A DNA stretch of 64,000 bases from Dactylorhiza incarnata (lineage: Eukaryota > Streptophyta > Magnoliopsida > Asparagales > Orchidaceae). A model generated the notes under the pieces. It was given only the letters and a program-made list of their open reading frames with translations, searched no databases and was not told where the DNA came from. Made by a program: the position numbers and the translations under genes. Shown in pieces: positions 1 to 11,869 of the stretch (its first letter is position 1; every line of letters starts with the position of its first letter). Location: NCBI GenBank assembly GCA_033032865.1, contig JAWHQI010000005.1, positions 4,674,001 through 4,738,000 on the forward strand, written 5' to 3'.

Positions 1-720
1 GGGATCTCGCGGAAAAACCCTTGCGAAGCAGTTCCGCCTCACTCTCTCAGATAAGAACCTTAGGGAAAACCTAATCGGTTCCCTATTTATACCCCGGGGC
101 ATAAAATTGGATATCCGCAGACCCCAGTCATTAATAGGAGTATTTGATGTGTATCATCGTGATCACTGAATATCGTCGAGACGATCTCGACGATATCATC
201 GTGATGACTTAGATCGTCTCGACGATATAGGTCATTAAGACTATGTCGTCTTGACAGTCAAGACGACATAGTCTTGATGACCTATATCGTCGAGACGATC
301 TCGACGATATCGTCATGATGACCTGTATCGTCGAGACGATCTCGACGATACCATCTTGATGCCTAAAATATCGTCTTGACAGTCAACACGATATCCCTTA
401 GTACTCGACGATACATCATAGGTGATAGTCGGTCATATCGTCGTGATCATTCGACGATATTCACAATATCGTTTTAATGATCTCGACGATGCATGCAATG
501 TTGTCATAAACGCATGTCAACATGCTCCATACAATATTCATAATATCTGTGGAACATTTAGCCGACTCGACCTAGCTCCAATGAGTCATAGGATTGGTCC
601 TTCACTCTTATCCAATATGAGTAAGGCCAACACAATCTTTCCCCCAACTTTTCCAAACACTCTTATGTGCGACCCTATAGGCTCATATTGCGTTGGCAGT
701 GAGACTAACTGATTGATTGT
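1..720 (-). other. LTR-like region (minus strand) rich in palindromes
   Basis: Read on the minus strand, about 60-110 contains a TATA-like stretch (TATAAATAGGG) followed by a leader-like sequence, as in a retrotransposon U3-R boundary. From about 140 to 480 there are many copies of a short palindromic word built on TCGTCGAGACGA/TCTCGACGA. The element would extend to the left outside the window, so no LTR ends or coding part can be checked. Calling this an LTR is inference from the TATA and leader layout; it could also be a satellite-like or foldback DNA. Confidence 0.35.
212..300. repeat. 89 bp near-perfect palindrome
   Basis: Two 44-base arms flank a single central base at 256. By eye the arms differ at one position. 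It is embedded in the cluster of shorter TCGTCGAGACGA palindromes at 140-480, so single-stranded DNA or RNA from here would form a long hairpin. Confidence 0.85.
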
Positions 721-1759
721 TTTGAGATCACCTTGAAAATACTAACAATTATTATAAACAGAAAGTAATTGAAAATGTCCTTACACAGCATCTTAAGGAA
801 ACTATCATGTTAAATACTTAAATGACATCAAACGCAAAACTTCCAGCACAATTCGAAAAAAGAAGTTAAAACAGGTAACTTCTTAAAACATAACAATAGA
901 ATCATGCAAAATTACACCAAATGCAAAAATATTTTCCCAAACGCACCTCGTAACGAAATCTGCGTACGTAATGTTGAGAGCTTCACACGTGCACAGATTT
1001 CTGGAAAAAGGAGTAAAGTGCATGCTTAAATGTACGAGCCTACTAAAATTTACTATAATTTCTTATGAAGATTAACAATATTACGAACATCTCGCTATAT
1101 TCCTGTAGGCATGCTAATTTTTTACTTTTTACTACAATGTTGCAGATAGTTTTACTACAATATTATGAAATTTACAAATGTGAACAGCTTACTAACATAA
1201 TATGAATATAAGCATAATTTTCTTTTTATACTTCATTATTCTTTGGGCAGAGGGGACCAAGTTAGCTGAAATAAGCGGCATATGTCATCTTGTTATTGAT
1301 TCCTTGTACACAATTTTGGTTGCATGCATCGTAGAGAATAATTTGCCGTGTCAAAGATCCAGAACTAAGAGGTGGGTATAACAAAGATAGCATGTATAAA
1401 AGTTGATCATAAAGATCTAAGCTAGAATAAATACCAAATACACTTTCAAAAGAGTACATGGATTAAGAGAATCTTTTTTCAAACAAAAAGGCTGTAGGTC
1501 AGAAAAGCTTTTGTAAAACTATTGCGTCTTTGAAAGTGATTATTGGAGGAGCTCTAAATTTATCATGAATTGATTTTAAACTCACTCCAAATAAAAACGG
1601 GATTTCTATAGAAAAAATACAAAAAATATTCCATAGGCTTCCGACTCAAGTTTAAGACACTAATAAAAGTCCCACTTGAGGAATTTGTGGTTGAAAGTAA
1701 CTGGCACATAACACCGCAGAGTTCAAGCCTCAAAACTAAAGGAGAAATTGGGGGAATAA
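720..1759. other. Non-coding, no recognised feature
   Basis: AT-rich sequence with only short, unconvincing open frames. I see no domain, LTR end or repeat structure. It is the target region into which copia-1 inserted at 1760-1764. Confidence 0.5.
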
Positions 1760-1764
1760 TGACT

Positions 1765-1886
1765 TGTTAGAATTTATGTTAGTTTGAATTTACTTGGTGT
1801 GCGTTTAGCCTTGTATTCTCCCCTCACTATATAAGAGGGGGTGCTTATTAGTTTGAGATAAGAAATCTATTTTCATTATTCTAACA
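1765..1886 (+). repeat. Copia-1 5' LTR
   Basis: 122 bp, starting TGTTAGAAT and ending TTCTAACA. A TATATAA box at 1828-1834 would drive genomic RNA synthesis. It is preceded by the target duplication TGACT and followed directly by the primer site. It matches the 3' LTR base for base by eye. Confidence 0.95.
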
Positions 1887-1898
1887 TGGTATCAGGCG
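1887..1898 (+). other. Copia-1 primer binding site
   Basis: TGGTATCAGGCG begins immediately after the LTR. It resembles the TGGTATCAGAGC site complementary to the 3' end of initiator methionine tRNA, the usual primer of plant copia elements. Confidence 0.8.
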
Positions 1899-2341
1899 TA
1901 ACCTAGCCCGCTCGCCCGCGCCTGTCCGCCGCTCGCTCGCTCGCCCGCTCGCCGCTCGCCCACTCGCCCGCTCGCCCGCCGCCGCCTGTGTCCTTAGCAG
2001 CACCCCCCCCCCCCCCCCCGCCTCCTCTCCTCTCTCTCCCGCCTCATCTCTTTTCTCTCGTGCGTGCACCCGCCGGTCTTGCTCTGGATTAACCGGCGGG
2101 ATATTTTTTTCCGGCGACCTTTCAATGGTCCGATTGCCATGAAATTCTGGGAAAAGTTTCGCTTTCTTCTCCTTATTATCATACTTGATTCTTGGTGGTT
2201 TTTAACGGTTCGATTTTCCGGAGATTCAGATCTACCTTTTCTCTCCGTTCTTTATCCGACGTTCTTCTACTACCGGAGGCTCAGATCTCTGATGCCCTAA
2301 GTTTTCTCTCCTCCTTTGGGCCGTTCTTCTTCTTTGGTGTC

Positions 2342-3230
2342 ATGTCAGACGTTGATTCCGGCGCTTCCGGTGCCTCCGTGCCCCCCATTGCCTCCGTGCC
2401 ACCCGCTGGATCTACCCGGGTTGGCTCCGATCACAGTTTCTCACAGCTCACTACGATTCGTCTGGATGACACCAACTACCTCTCTTGGTCCCGTTCTATT
2501 ACTCTGGCCTTAAAGAGTCGGAGTCTCTTTGGCTATGTTAATGGCGACACTCCTGCGCCTGCTCGCACCTCTGCTACCTGGTCCCGCTGGGACTCTGAAA
2601 ACTCGTTGGTCATGTCTTGGCTCATCAATTCCATGCAGGAGTCCATTGCCCGGAATTACCTCTTCCTCGACACTGCTGCTGAGATCTGGAAACGGGCTGA
2701 ATCGACTTACTCCCGCAAAGGGAATGCGGCACAAATCTACCATCTTCGCCGACAGTTGTTTCATCTTCGTCAGGGAGATCGACCTCCTTCTGCCTACTAT
2801 TTGGAGTTTACCCAACTCTACCAGGAGTATGACCATTTTGACTCTTGCAATGGTCTGTGATGTTGATGCCCTCCTCTTAAGAGCTCGTGAAGATCGAAAT
2901 CGGGTATTCGAATTTCTCCAGGGGCTTCACCGCGATTTTGATCAGATTACTGTGCAGGTTTTGGGTCGTGTCCCCATTCCCTCCTTGCCTGAGGTCTTTA
3001 GCATTATTCAGCAGGAGTTCGATCGCAGACAGTCCTGGAACATGACCACCACTCCGGAGGCTTCAGCTTTGGTTGCTCATCCTCCCACCACTGGTAGCAG
3101 GCTCTCTCGGGACTTCAAGCCTCGTGCCACGGATAAGGATCATCTCATGTGCGATTATTGTGGCAAGCCCCGTCATACCCGGGATACCTGTTTCAGTCTG
3201 CACGGCTTCCCTCCTGGCTTTTCTTCTCAG

Positions 3231-3267
<37 letters not shown>

Positions 3268-6200
3268 CTTCTTCCCGTGGTGGGCGAGGTCGTGGCCGCA
3301 CTTCTGGCCGTTCACATCATTCTGCTCATCTGACGGAGATCCCTGAGAGCAGCTCTCCGGGTCTTATTGGCCCTCCTCCTGCAACTATGTCCTCTTTTTC
3401 TGCTGATGAGATGCAGACTCTTCGCCGCTTGATGCAGGGCCTTCTTACTGAGCCGACTACGGCTGCTTCTTCCTCATCTGCCCTTGCCCATTCCGGTATT
3501 CCAGGTGCTCACTCTGCTACTACTGGCTCCTCTCCCCATTGGATTATTGACTCCGGAGCTACTGATCATATGACTGGATCGGCTTCAAGTTTTGTGTCTT
3601 ATTCCCCTCTCTCTGGTCGGGATAAAGTGAGTATTGCTGATGGATCTTTTTCCTCCATTGCTGGGAAAGGGTCCATACCTTGTTCATCTCTCACTTTATC
3701 TTCTGTCCTCCATGTTCCTAATTTCACCCGCAGTTTACTTTCTGTTAGTCAGTTGACTACTTCTCTTCAATGCTCAGTCACCTTTTTTCCTACTTATTGT
3801 GTTTTTCAGGATCTGAAGACGGGGAAGGCGATTGGCTCTGGTAGCTTGAAGGACGGCCTGTATGTGTTTGACCCCTCCGCCGGGTCCATCTCTCCACACG
3901 CTCTTCATGCCACCCAGTCATCCCAGCTGCTCACCTGGCATCGTCGTCTTGGCCATCCTTCTGTTTCCACTATGCAGCGCCTTTTATCTACTTTTCCCTC
4001 TAGTTGCTTTAAAAAAATTGTGTGTGATATATGTGACGTTGCAAAACATCATCGTCTCCCTGTTAATCATGTTTCTTTACCTAGTACTACTCCTTTTCAT
4101 ATTGTTCATACTGATGTGTGGGGGCCTTGCTCTATTGGCTCTATTTCTGGATGTCACTGGTTTATTTCCTTTATTGATTGTTTTCTCGAACGACATGGGT
4201 TTATCTCATGAAACATAAGGGTGACGCTTTTTCTATTTTTCAACGATTCCATAAAATGGTTTCTACTCAGTTTTCTGCATCCATAAAAATTTTACGCAGT
4301 GACAATGGTAGAGAGTATATCAACTCTCCCTTTGACCACTACCTTACCGCTCATGGCATTATTCATCAAACCTCCTGTGCTCATTCCCCGTCACAGAATG
4401 GGGTAGCCGAGCGAAAGAACCGTCACTTGCTGGATGTTACCAGGTGCCTCTTGCTTACTATGCATCTCCCCAAGTTCTATTGGGGGGATGCTGTCCTTAC
4501 CGCTGCTTATCTCATTAATCGCCTGCCTTCTCCTGTCCTTGGTAACCAAACTCCTCTAAACACCTTAGGAGTTTCTCCGACATCCTCTCTTCCTCCTCGC
4601 ATATTTGGGAGCACGTGCTTTGTCCACATTCCATCTCCTGGGAGGTCTAAACTCGACCCCCGCGCCCTCAAGTGTGTCTTCATTGGTTATTCCCCTACAC
4701 AAAAGGGGTATAAATGTTATCATCCTCCTACTCGTCGGACAATTGTCTCTGCTGACGTTACTTTTCGTGATTCTACTCCTTATTATGCTACCTCACTTCA
4801 GGGGGAGCCTGCTGTTGAAGTGAGTTCTCCTACCTTCTCCCTTCCGATTCCTCCTTCTAGCGAGAATATCATACCGGTTGATCATCCAACTGTTTCTCCC
4901 GTTGCTCCTCCTGTTATCTCTTCTCCTCCGCTTACTCGTCCCTTACAGGTTTACACCCGACGGCGTAAAGGTCAGAACACAACGGCTAATCCCATGCTTC
5001 CAGACCCAATGCCAACTCTGTCAGAAGATCTCTCCCTCCATGAAGGTATCCGATTGAGTACTCAACACCCTATATCTCAGTATGTCTCTTATGATACGCT
5101 GACTCCTTCTTATAAAGGGTTTGTGTCGTCCCTTGCTTCGGTCTCTATTCCATCTACCTGGCAGGAGGCTCTTGAACATCCTGATTGGAAAAGGGCAATG
5201 GTAGAAGAAATGGCAGCGTTGGAGAAGAATAATACTTGGGACTTAACCACTCTTCCACATGGGAAGAAAACAGTTGGTTGTAAGTAGGTCTTTACGGTCA
5301 AACAAAATTCCAAAGGCATAGTGGAACGTTTCAAGGCAAGATTGGTGGCGAGAGGGTATACTCAAACTCTTGGCATTGACTATCAAGAAACCTTTGCTCC
5401 TGTGGCAAAAATGAATTCTATTCGAGTTCTGCTGTCATGTGCTGCATGCAAGGGTTGGGATCTCATCCAATTGGATGTTAAAAATGTCTTCCTTCATGGC
5501 AATCTGGAAGAAGAAGTGTATATGTCCCTTCCACCCGGTTTTATCTCTCAGGGTTTAGATGGAAAAGTTTGCAAATTGAAGAAGGCTCTCTACGGCCTGA
5601 AGCAATCCCCAAGGGCGTGGTTTGGACGGTTCCATAGCGCTATGGTCTCCCTGGGGTACAAACAAAGTCATGCTGATCATACTCTGTTTATCAAAAAGAG
5701 GGCCAACATGGTAACGATTTTAATAATCTATGTTGATGACATCATTATTACAGGTGATGACATTGATGAAGTAAAAGCCTTAAAGAAACACCTGGCACAA
5801 GAATTTGAGGTGAAAGATCTTGGCAAACTGAAGTATTTTCTGAGTATTGAAGTTGCCAGATCTAAGAACGGCATTTTCATCTCTCAACGGAAGTACATTC
5901 TTGATCTCTTAAAACAAACGGGTCTGAGCGGGTGTAGACCTGCTGACACTCCCATGGAGGTTAACCACAATGTTGGAAGAAATGATGGCGATCCTATAGA
6001 AGATGTTAAAGGTTATCAAAGACTTGTAGGGAGATTGATCTACTTGTCTCATACTCGACCTGACATTGCTTACGCCGTTGGAGTTGTGAGTCAATACATG
6101 CACTCTCCGAGGGCCAGACATCTTGATGTTGTCCATCGGATCTTGAGATACTTGAAAACTTCACCTGGAAGAGAAATTCTTTTCACCTCCAATTCTGACC

Positions 6201-6685
6201 TGAAGATCGAAGTTTATACTGATGCTGACTGGGCAGGAAGTGTTGCAGATAGACGATCCACGTCTGGGTATTGTTCGTTTATCGGTGGGAATCTTGTCAC
6301 TTGGAGAAGCAAGAAGCAACAAGTCGTCTCCAGGTCAAGTGCTGAAGCTGAATTTCGTGCCATGGCACATGGGATTTGTGAAGGACTCTGGCTGCGCTCC
6401 CTCATGAGTGATCTGGGGTTGAGTGAAACTGCTCCTATTCGGTTGTACTGCGACAACAAGGCTGCCATTAGCATTGCCAATAATCCTGTTCAGCATGATC
6501 GCACAAAACACATTGAGGTGGACCGACATTTCATTAAGGAACACATTGAGAAGAAGATCATATGTATTCCCTTTGTTCCCTCAGAAGGCCAACTTGCAGA
6601 TATCCTTACAAAGAGTCTTGGGGCAAATATACACTATGGCTTGATTGACAAGTTGGGCATGAAAAATATAACATGCCCAACTTGA
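2342..6685 (+). pseudogene. Copia-1 gag-pol polyprotein, disrupted
   Basis: Gag begins at ATG 2342, with the usual start-of-Gag word on binding a single tryptophan near 2480. Motifs follow in order: CCHC knuckle CDYCGKPRHTRDTC near 3150; protease DSGATDH near 3549; GAG-pre-integrase HRRLGH near 3940; integrase core with DNGREY near 4300 and NGVAERKNRHLLD near 4400; RT at about 5160-5960 with intact YVDD at 5729-5740; RNase H with YTDADWAG near 6215. The stop is at 6683-6685. Breaks are a frameshift near 2845, a second near 4180-4195 in the integrase, and a TGG to TAG change at 5285-5287 at the start of RT. A 33-base G run (3234-3266) encodes polyglycine next to the knuckle. It cannot make a full polyprotein as written. 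Confidence 0.93.
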
Positions 6686-6692
6686 GGGGGAG
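6681..6692 (+). other. Copia-1 polypurine tract
   Basis: CTTGAGGGGGAG lies directly before the 3' LTR, the expected site for plus-strand priming in reverse transcription. Confidence 0.8.
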
Positions 6693-6814
6693 TGTTAGAA
6701 TTTATGTTAGTTTGAATTTACTTGGTGTGCGTTTAGCCTTGTATTCTCCCCTCACTATATAAGAGGGGGTGCTTATTAGTTTGAGATAAGAAATCTATTT
6801 TCATTATTCTAACA
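6693..6814 (+). repeat. Copia-1 3' LTR
   Basis: 122 bp, identical by eye to the 5' LTR, followed by the target duplication TGACT at 6815-6819. Confidence 0.95.
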
Positions 6815-6819
6815 TGACT

Positions 6820-9079
6820 TGTGAATACGTGGATGTATTTTTTTTAACGAATCATTAGAGATTGTGAAATGAACCAAGATAAAATAAATATCCTTTAACT
6901 GGTTTCATTTATATTTCATATGTTGAATAACTTTTGACATGATTCTATATCATGATAGCAACTAGGACAATATCCTAAATACTTTTTATGCAAACCACGT
7001 AGACCACTGTGGTACCTCGCAAACTTTTAACCTTCATCTTTAACTTTTGACAAGGGAAAAATTACTATTCATAGGCCACATAAATTTACTTATGCTTTTG
7101 TGGAAAAAGAGTCGGCCACATAAATTCACTTATGCTTTTGTGGAAAAAAAGTCACCTTTTCCAACATGTCCTTGATAAAGGAGCTAGAAAACTCCAGCTG
7201 GAATTACAAATTTGAATTAGAGATTTAATAAAGCAAGAGATTCTGCTACAACATGCACCTTGGGAAAGTTTAAGAATATGTTTTATGAGTATTGTATATT
7301 ACTTCCATGAAGGCTGTGTTTGGTTTCGATGAATCAAGTGGAAAGAAAATATCGTTTACCTCATAATACATCTTAATTGTTCGATTTTGGTGTAATTAGT
7401 AGAACCAAAGCATTCAACCTAAAGACCAATCGGTTGTAGGTGCAGCGGCCCAAGATCTATATTGCATGCAGAAGGCCTATATTAGTTTCCCAAAGTGAGA
7501 ATATTCTCAAGATTCCCCCTCATGTATAGGTTTTGTGACTCTAACACATGGACTACTTTGGCATGGACCACTTTGGTATTGTAATTTGTAAAGGATCGCA
7601 TCATCGATAGTTGGAGGGCGGGATCGATTTAACGTAAGATATTGTAATGATGAAGTGCAATCATGCCCCAAGGACTCTAATGAACTAGTGTTAGTAGTAT
7701 TGCGAGGAATCTAAAAAAATGCAATGCGCAAGTAATTGTCCAACGATTAATTAATAATAAAATCTGAATTAATAAAAAAATCACAAACAATCACTATTGA
7801 GGTCAAAACATTAGACAAACAAACAAGATCAAGCAAAATTAGAATTAACAATGCTTTAATAAAATGTTAAACAAATAAACCCTGCAAATATGACAAGTCT
7901 TGGGCAAACAAATACAAATTAACATCCAAAAAAATATGATTATTCACAAAACACGCAACGATAAGTAATTTAGACTTCAAACAAGAACTTACATAGGTAA
8001 TGAGAGTCCGGAGAAGTGGAAGGGGGCTGGAAAGCGAGTTTGATGCAATTCTAAACTGGTTTCAGAATTCTGGGAAAGATTTTGATGTGATAGTCTGTCT
8101 CGGGTGGGCTTATAAGGCTGTTGTGGAGTGGGGGAAGGTGGTGGGATTATTAGGAGAGGAGGTGGGGTGGACGGCAGGGCTGTAAAGGTGCTGAAATTGA
8201 TGCAGGGGGGGGACGGAAGCAGTTTGCAGGTGGAGACAGCAATTTGGTATCCTCTTGCTGCAGGTAGGTCACTGAAGGGGGGTAAAGTGTACATGCAACT
8301 TCTCCTGGGGATGGGATTTGGAGGAATTGTTGGAATTGGCTGGTAGGGGGGGTCGGTGAGGGGAATCCAAACTAGGAGGGAAGGTTTCGTTTAGTTAGAA
8401 ATGGGCATTTATGCATTCAGGAATAACATGGGTGAGCGGTTACAGTTGACATGGTCGGTTACTACAGCAAATAGGAATGGGCGGTTGAATTTGTGATTGA
8501 ATTTGGATTTCTGAGAGATGAAATCAGAGTAGATGCAGGCGTCTGGGTGGCTGTACGTAAAGGGTTTGTTTGGTTAAGGAAAATAGTGGTTATGGCTTGG
8601 TAAATAACCGGTTGATAAATTACTGTAGGGGAGGACGAAGAGGTGGTGGTTAGTGGTTGTTTGGGATAATGGGAGGTAGTTGTGGGTGGTTATGTGGAGG
8701 GCGTAGTTATCGTGGCTTTGGCACCAAGGATCTACGGGATCGACACGATCAGATGACCGCAAGAGCTCGGATTTTTTGTCCAAAAACTGCGATGCCTCAA
8801 AATCAGTCTCTAGACCCCTATTTATAGATGTAAAGCCCAATACAGACAAGTCTAGATCGGCAGATAACACGATACATGAAATTAAAAAGCAAAAACATAA
8901 TAGAATACATGGAAATTTCACAGCGTTGCTTTGAATGCGACCACGGGCTCAGATCGTTCATACAACGATCCTAACTCCGCCTCCTACGTGCGTTGACCAG
9001 GGCGAGTTCCAACAAGGGTTGGCCCCGTCCACGATTTGTGATGCCCATCAAAAGTAGCACGCCATGGCCTTCTCTTTCG
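6820..9079. other. Intergenic stretch without a recognised gene
   Basis: Holds a 40 bp unit repeated twice in tandem (7074-7113 and 7114-7153, core CACTTATGCTTTTGTGG). A stretch near 7395-7520 resembles the LTR end at 29844-29871 plus 34462-34520. G-rich, C-poor frames around 8000-8350 and a short open frame with a hydrophobic start near 8574-8921 (minus) have no family I can name. I do not call any of these a gene. Confidence 0.45.
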
Positions 9080-9330
9080 AGGGGGCACCTATGGTTAAGT
9101 ACAACCAACAAAAAATTCAAATGTGTATTACAAAGCTAAAACTCGTGAGTTAGGACTAGTCACGCTACACTATCGGGGCCCAAATTCAGTCTATCGTGAT
9201 CTCCGTAGTGATGGAGAAAAAAAAACATGATCGGGGCCTCGACACAAACCTATCAGACTCCCAAACCAGATAGAGACTTCCGATCTTACTATTAAAGAGC
9301 TCTCAGGGGACTAATTGAACTCTAATGGGA
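9080..9330 (-). repeat. Probable 3' LTR remnant of the chromovirus
   Basis: Aligns at roughly two thirds identity by eye with 29455-29690, sharing words such as CTATCAGACTCCC and the A-rich run after CCAACAAAAAA. The two copies lie in the same orientation just outside the two ends of the recognisable chromovirus genes, as LTRs should. Exact ends, TG/CA termini and a target duplication were not found. Confidence 0.5.
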
Positions 9331-9447
9331 TCCTAAAATCTATTACATACACCAATGCCAACTGTCCAGCATTCATCTTCCTACTGAAGGTATGGCCAAT
9401 GAATAAATCCATAACATCTCTCCTCAACACCAAATCAAACTTGTCCC

Positions 9448-9487
9448 CATGCTCGTTTGTCAGAAATAACGTTTGTCAGAAATAACG
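9448..9487. repeat. 20 bp tandem duplication
   Basis: GTTTGTCAGAAATAAC occurs twice in immediate succession inside the chromodomain remnant, a small local duplication that adds to the decay of this element. Confidence 0.8.
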
Positions 9488-9570
9488 TCTAGAAGTCATT
9501 GTGTTTCCCAAGTGACCTGCTCTGCTGTTGATTCTTGTCATTGAACTAGAACTTCTTCCTTGCTTTTGTT
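9470..9570 (-). pseudogene. Chromodomain remnant at the integrase C-terminus
   Basis: Minus-strand translation near 9490-9560 gives EVLVQ, a stop, then AEQVTWE. This is the late chromodomain pattern (EVLVKW...EEATWE) that targets chromoviruses to modified histones. It follows the integrase remnant at the expected distance. Short and broken, so the call rests on order as well as motif. Confidence 0.6.
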
Positions 9571-9899
9571 GATGTAGACACGAATGATTTGAAATGGTAA
9601 AGGAACCACACTCCTTTCATTGATTGGTGGAAATGGTGGGGATGCTCTGGTGGTTTGCTTCGGAAAGGCTTAGTAACTATACATGGAAATTTCTAAAAAA
9701 GGGGAGCCAGAGAATTTCGGTGAGAGCTTATGTGTGCTTATGTAACTAATGATCATTAGATGATAGTGGTGAAGCTTTATCCACACCCAACTGCCTACCT
9801 CTAACAGGACATCTTTGTGTTTTTTTTATCATAACATTGTTTCAAGCGATTCTGGAAGAGGTGCTCTCATGTCATTTGCACAAATCATGTGGCGTTGTT

Positions 9900-10420
9900 G
9901 TAACTCTTACTCTAAGCTTGCCACCTTCATTTTATTAGCGATATGTGAGAAGAGGTGAGGGGGATCATGTCCGAGCATGACTCAAAATGGTTTTATCTAC
10001 AATGTCGTATGGTATGAGGTATTGAAACAATATATGGTTCAATGAACTCATGGCACTCATTCACATGGTTTATTTCGCTGCAAACATCTCAAATACATCT
10101 TTGATCATTTTATTAACGATTTCAGTCCTGTTGTCCTACTGGGGTTGGTATACACAAGATAAAATCAATTTAGTACCATTGGGTTTAAATAATTCTTGCC
10201 AAAACTGCTTGTGAATATCATGATCGAACGCAATGGTCATTGGTGACTCATGTGGTCAAAACACCTACTGAAAGAAAATTTGGGCTACGTTGGTAGATTT
10301 GTAAGGATGAGTTATACGAATGAAGTGTGTATATCCTTCAAAAGCATTCACCACAAAAACAACTATTTTTCCTATATACTTGGGCATCCGATCGATAAAA
10401 TCCATTGAGATGTCATCCCA
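9900..10420 (-). pseudogene. Gypsy integrase core remnant
   Basis: Minus-strand translation shows DISMDFIDRMPK near 10400, then HPYKS..NVAQIF, then KQFWQELFKPNGTKL and YQPQ..NRTEIVNKM. These are the conserved Ty3/gypsy integrase blocks around the catalytic D, D and E. The second aspartate block reads FDHD instead of SDRD. Several stops interrupt the frame, so no protein can be made. It lies between RNase H and the chromodomain remnants, as expected. Confidence 0.85.
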
Positions 10421-10899
10421 TATATGAATTGATATGTCAAGAGGTTGGCATAGTCATGTCGGAGTTCGTAAGCCCGTTTCTGTTGTGGGAAAGTAAAACA
10501 ATTGCCAATGCACTTCTGAACCTAGCATTTTAGCCCATTCCAAAAGAAACCCCCATAAATACAATGTAGAGTTTATGTAATGTCTGGATAAAATGATAAT
10601 GGACGCCAGATGAGATGCTGGTAAAAGGAAAAGCCTCATGTTGTAATAAAAAATTCTCTAAGATGGACAATGAGGCAGATGTCACTTGCACTTGTTCAAC
10701 TAGCACCAAAATTTAGGGTTAGATAAAGATGCATTAATGTCCTTGCATATGTAATTTAGGCCGACCACTGGTTGCCGATTTCTTCATCCTTCCGTGAGAG
10801 GGCGTTTGTGTCCTTGTTTAGAATCCCGGCAAGATACTTGACTGTAAACTAAAGTTTATCAACTTCAAGAGCCGTTATTAACGCGATGTGGCAAGTTTT

Positions 10900-11205
10900 T
10901 ATTCTAGCAGGTACTTCAAGATGAAGTGATCCATTCTAATCAAAAAATGCCACCCAACAAGTATGGCCTCCAGCGCTGATAAACTTGGCCAGATGAATGA
11001 ATCCTTATTCGTAGGAAGTTAATTTGATGTGATGGTCTGCCATTTTTTTGGCTAAAAAAGTAACATGATATTCTTTTTGGTGCAACATAACAGCAATTTC
11101 CATCCCAAAGGCATCACATTCTATGTGGAACTCCTTAGAAATCCAACACGCTGAGAATGGGGGTTATGTATAAGGCTTTTCAAGTGCGGCGAAAGATGTC
11201 GCCAC
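10900..11205 (-). pseudogene. Gypsy RNase H remnant
   Basis: Minus-strand translation gives FHIECDAFGMEIAVMLHQ, then LAKKMADHHIKLTSYE, matching the RNase H blocks ECDASG.GIGAVL and SK.L..K...LSTYE. The block stops where copia-2 is inserted (target duplication GTCAA at 11206-11210). The RT part resumes beyond copia-2 at 16313. Confidence 0.85.
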
Positions 11206-11210
11206 GTCAA

Positions 11211-11356
11211 TATTAGAGTTATTATTATCATTGTATTTTATATGTCCTGTACATATCGTGTATGGTGTTTGGGCATGATTGTAATTATTCGTCTTTGAGA
11301 TATATTTATATGCTAGGTCTCCACATTGGAGATCAAGACTTTCTCATTTCACAACA
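11211..11356 (+). repeat. Copia-2 5' LTR
   Basis: 146 bp, starting TATTAGAG (the usual TG start is altered) and ending CACAACA. The primer site TGGTATCAGAGCG follows at 11357, a close match to the initiator-Met tRNA complement. Confidence 0.9.
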
Positions 11357-11869
11357 TGGTATCAGAGCGAAATAGGGTTTCGTGTTTTCCCCCTGCCTTT
11401 CCTGATTGTGACTCCCTTCCGATCAGCGTTCCCGTCTTCGTGGTTTCGTGTTTTCCCCCCTGCCTTTCCTGATCGTGACTCCCTTCCGATCGGCGTTCCC
11501 GTCTTCGTTCGGTCCACAGGTTTCCGCAGGATTCCCGTCATCGTCCGCAAGTCGGCGCTTCTCGTCCGCAAGTCGGCGCTCCATCGTCCGCAAGTCGGCC
11601 GCAAAACGCCATTTCCGTCGCCGATTCTCGCAGCCACAGGTTTTCGCAGTCCCGTCCGCAGGTTTCCGCAGTCCCTCCACCGCCTGGTCCCCTAGCCGTC
11701 GGATCCCTGTGCTGCTTCTCCGCCTATTCCCGTCGAATCCCTGTGCTGCTTCTCCGCCTATTCCCACAGCCGTCGGATCCCTGTGCTTCCCGTTGTCTCT
11801 GGATCGCGGAGCATCTTCTCCGCCGGTTCCTCGTCGCTTGCTTTTCTTTTCTCGTTGCTTTTTTAGTCC

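Larger units (their letters stand above)
1765..6814 (+). mobile_element. Copia-1, full-length Ty1/copia retrotransposon with 122 bp LTRs
   Basis: A 5050 bp element bounded by direct LTRs and by the 5 bp target duplication TGACT (1760-1764 and 6815-6819). The order is LTR, initiator-Met type primer site, gag, protease, integrase, RT, RNase H, polypurine tract, LTR. Integrase before RT defines the copia superfamily. The LTRs are unusually short and I find no difference between them, so insertion was recent. The coding region is nevertheless broken by two frameshifts and one nonsense codon. The lineage (Ale- or Ivana-like, with short LTRs) is not resolved. Confidence 0.95.

Noticed and set aside
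7989..8294. Proline-rich minus-strand frame
   Set aside because: Composition follows from a G-rich plus strand; no domain or splice context.
8574..8921. Minus-strand frame with a hydrophobic start that could pass for a secreted peptide
   Set aside because: Only about 115 codons, no family resemblance, low-complexity His/Thr tail, and no gene context.
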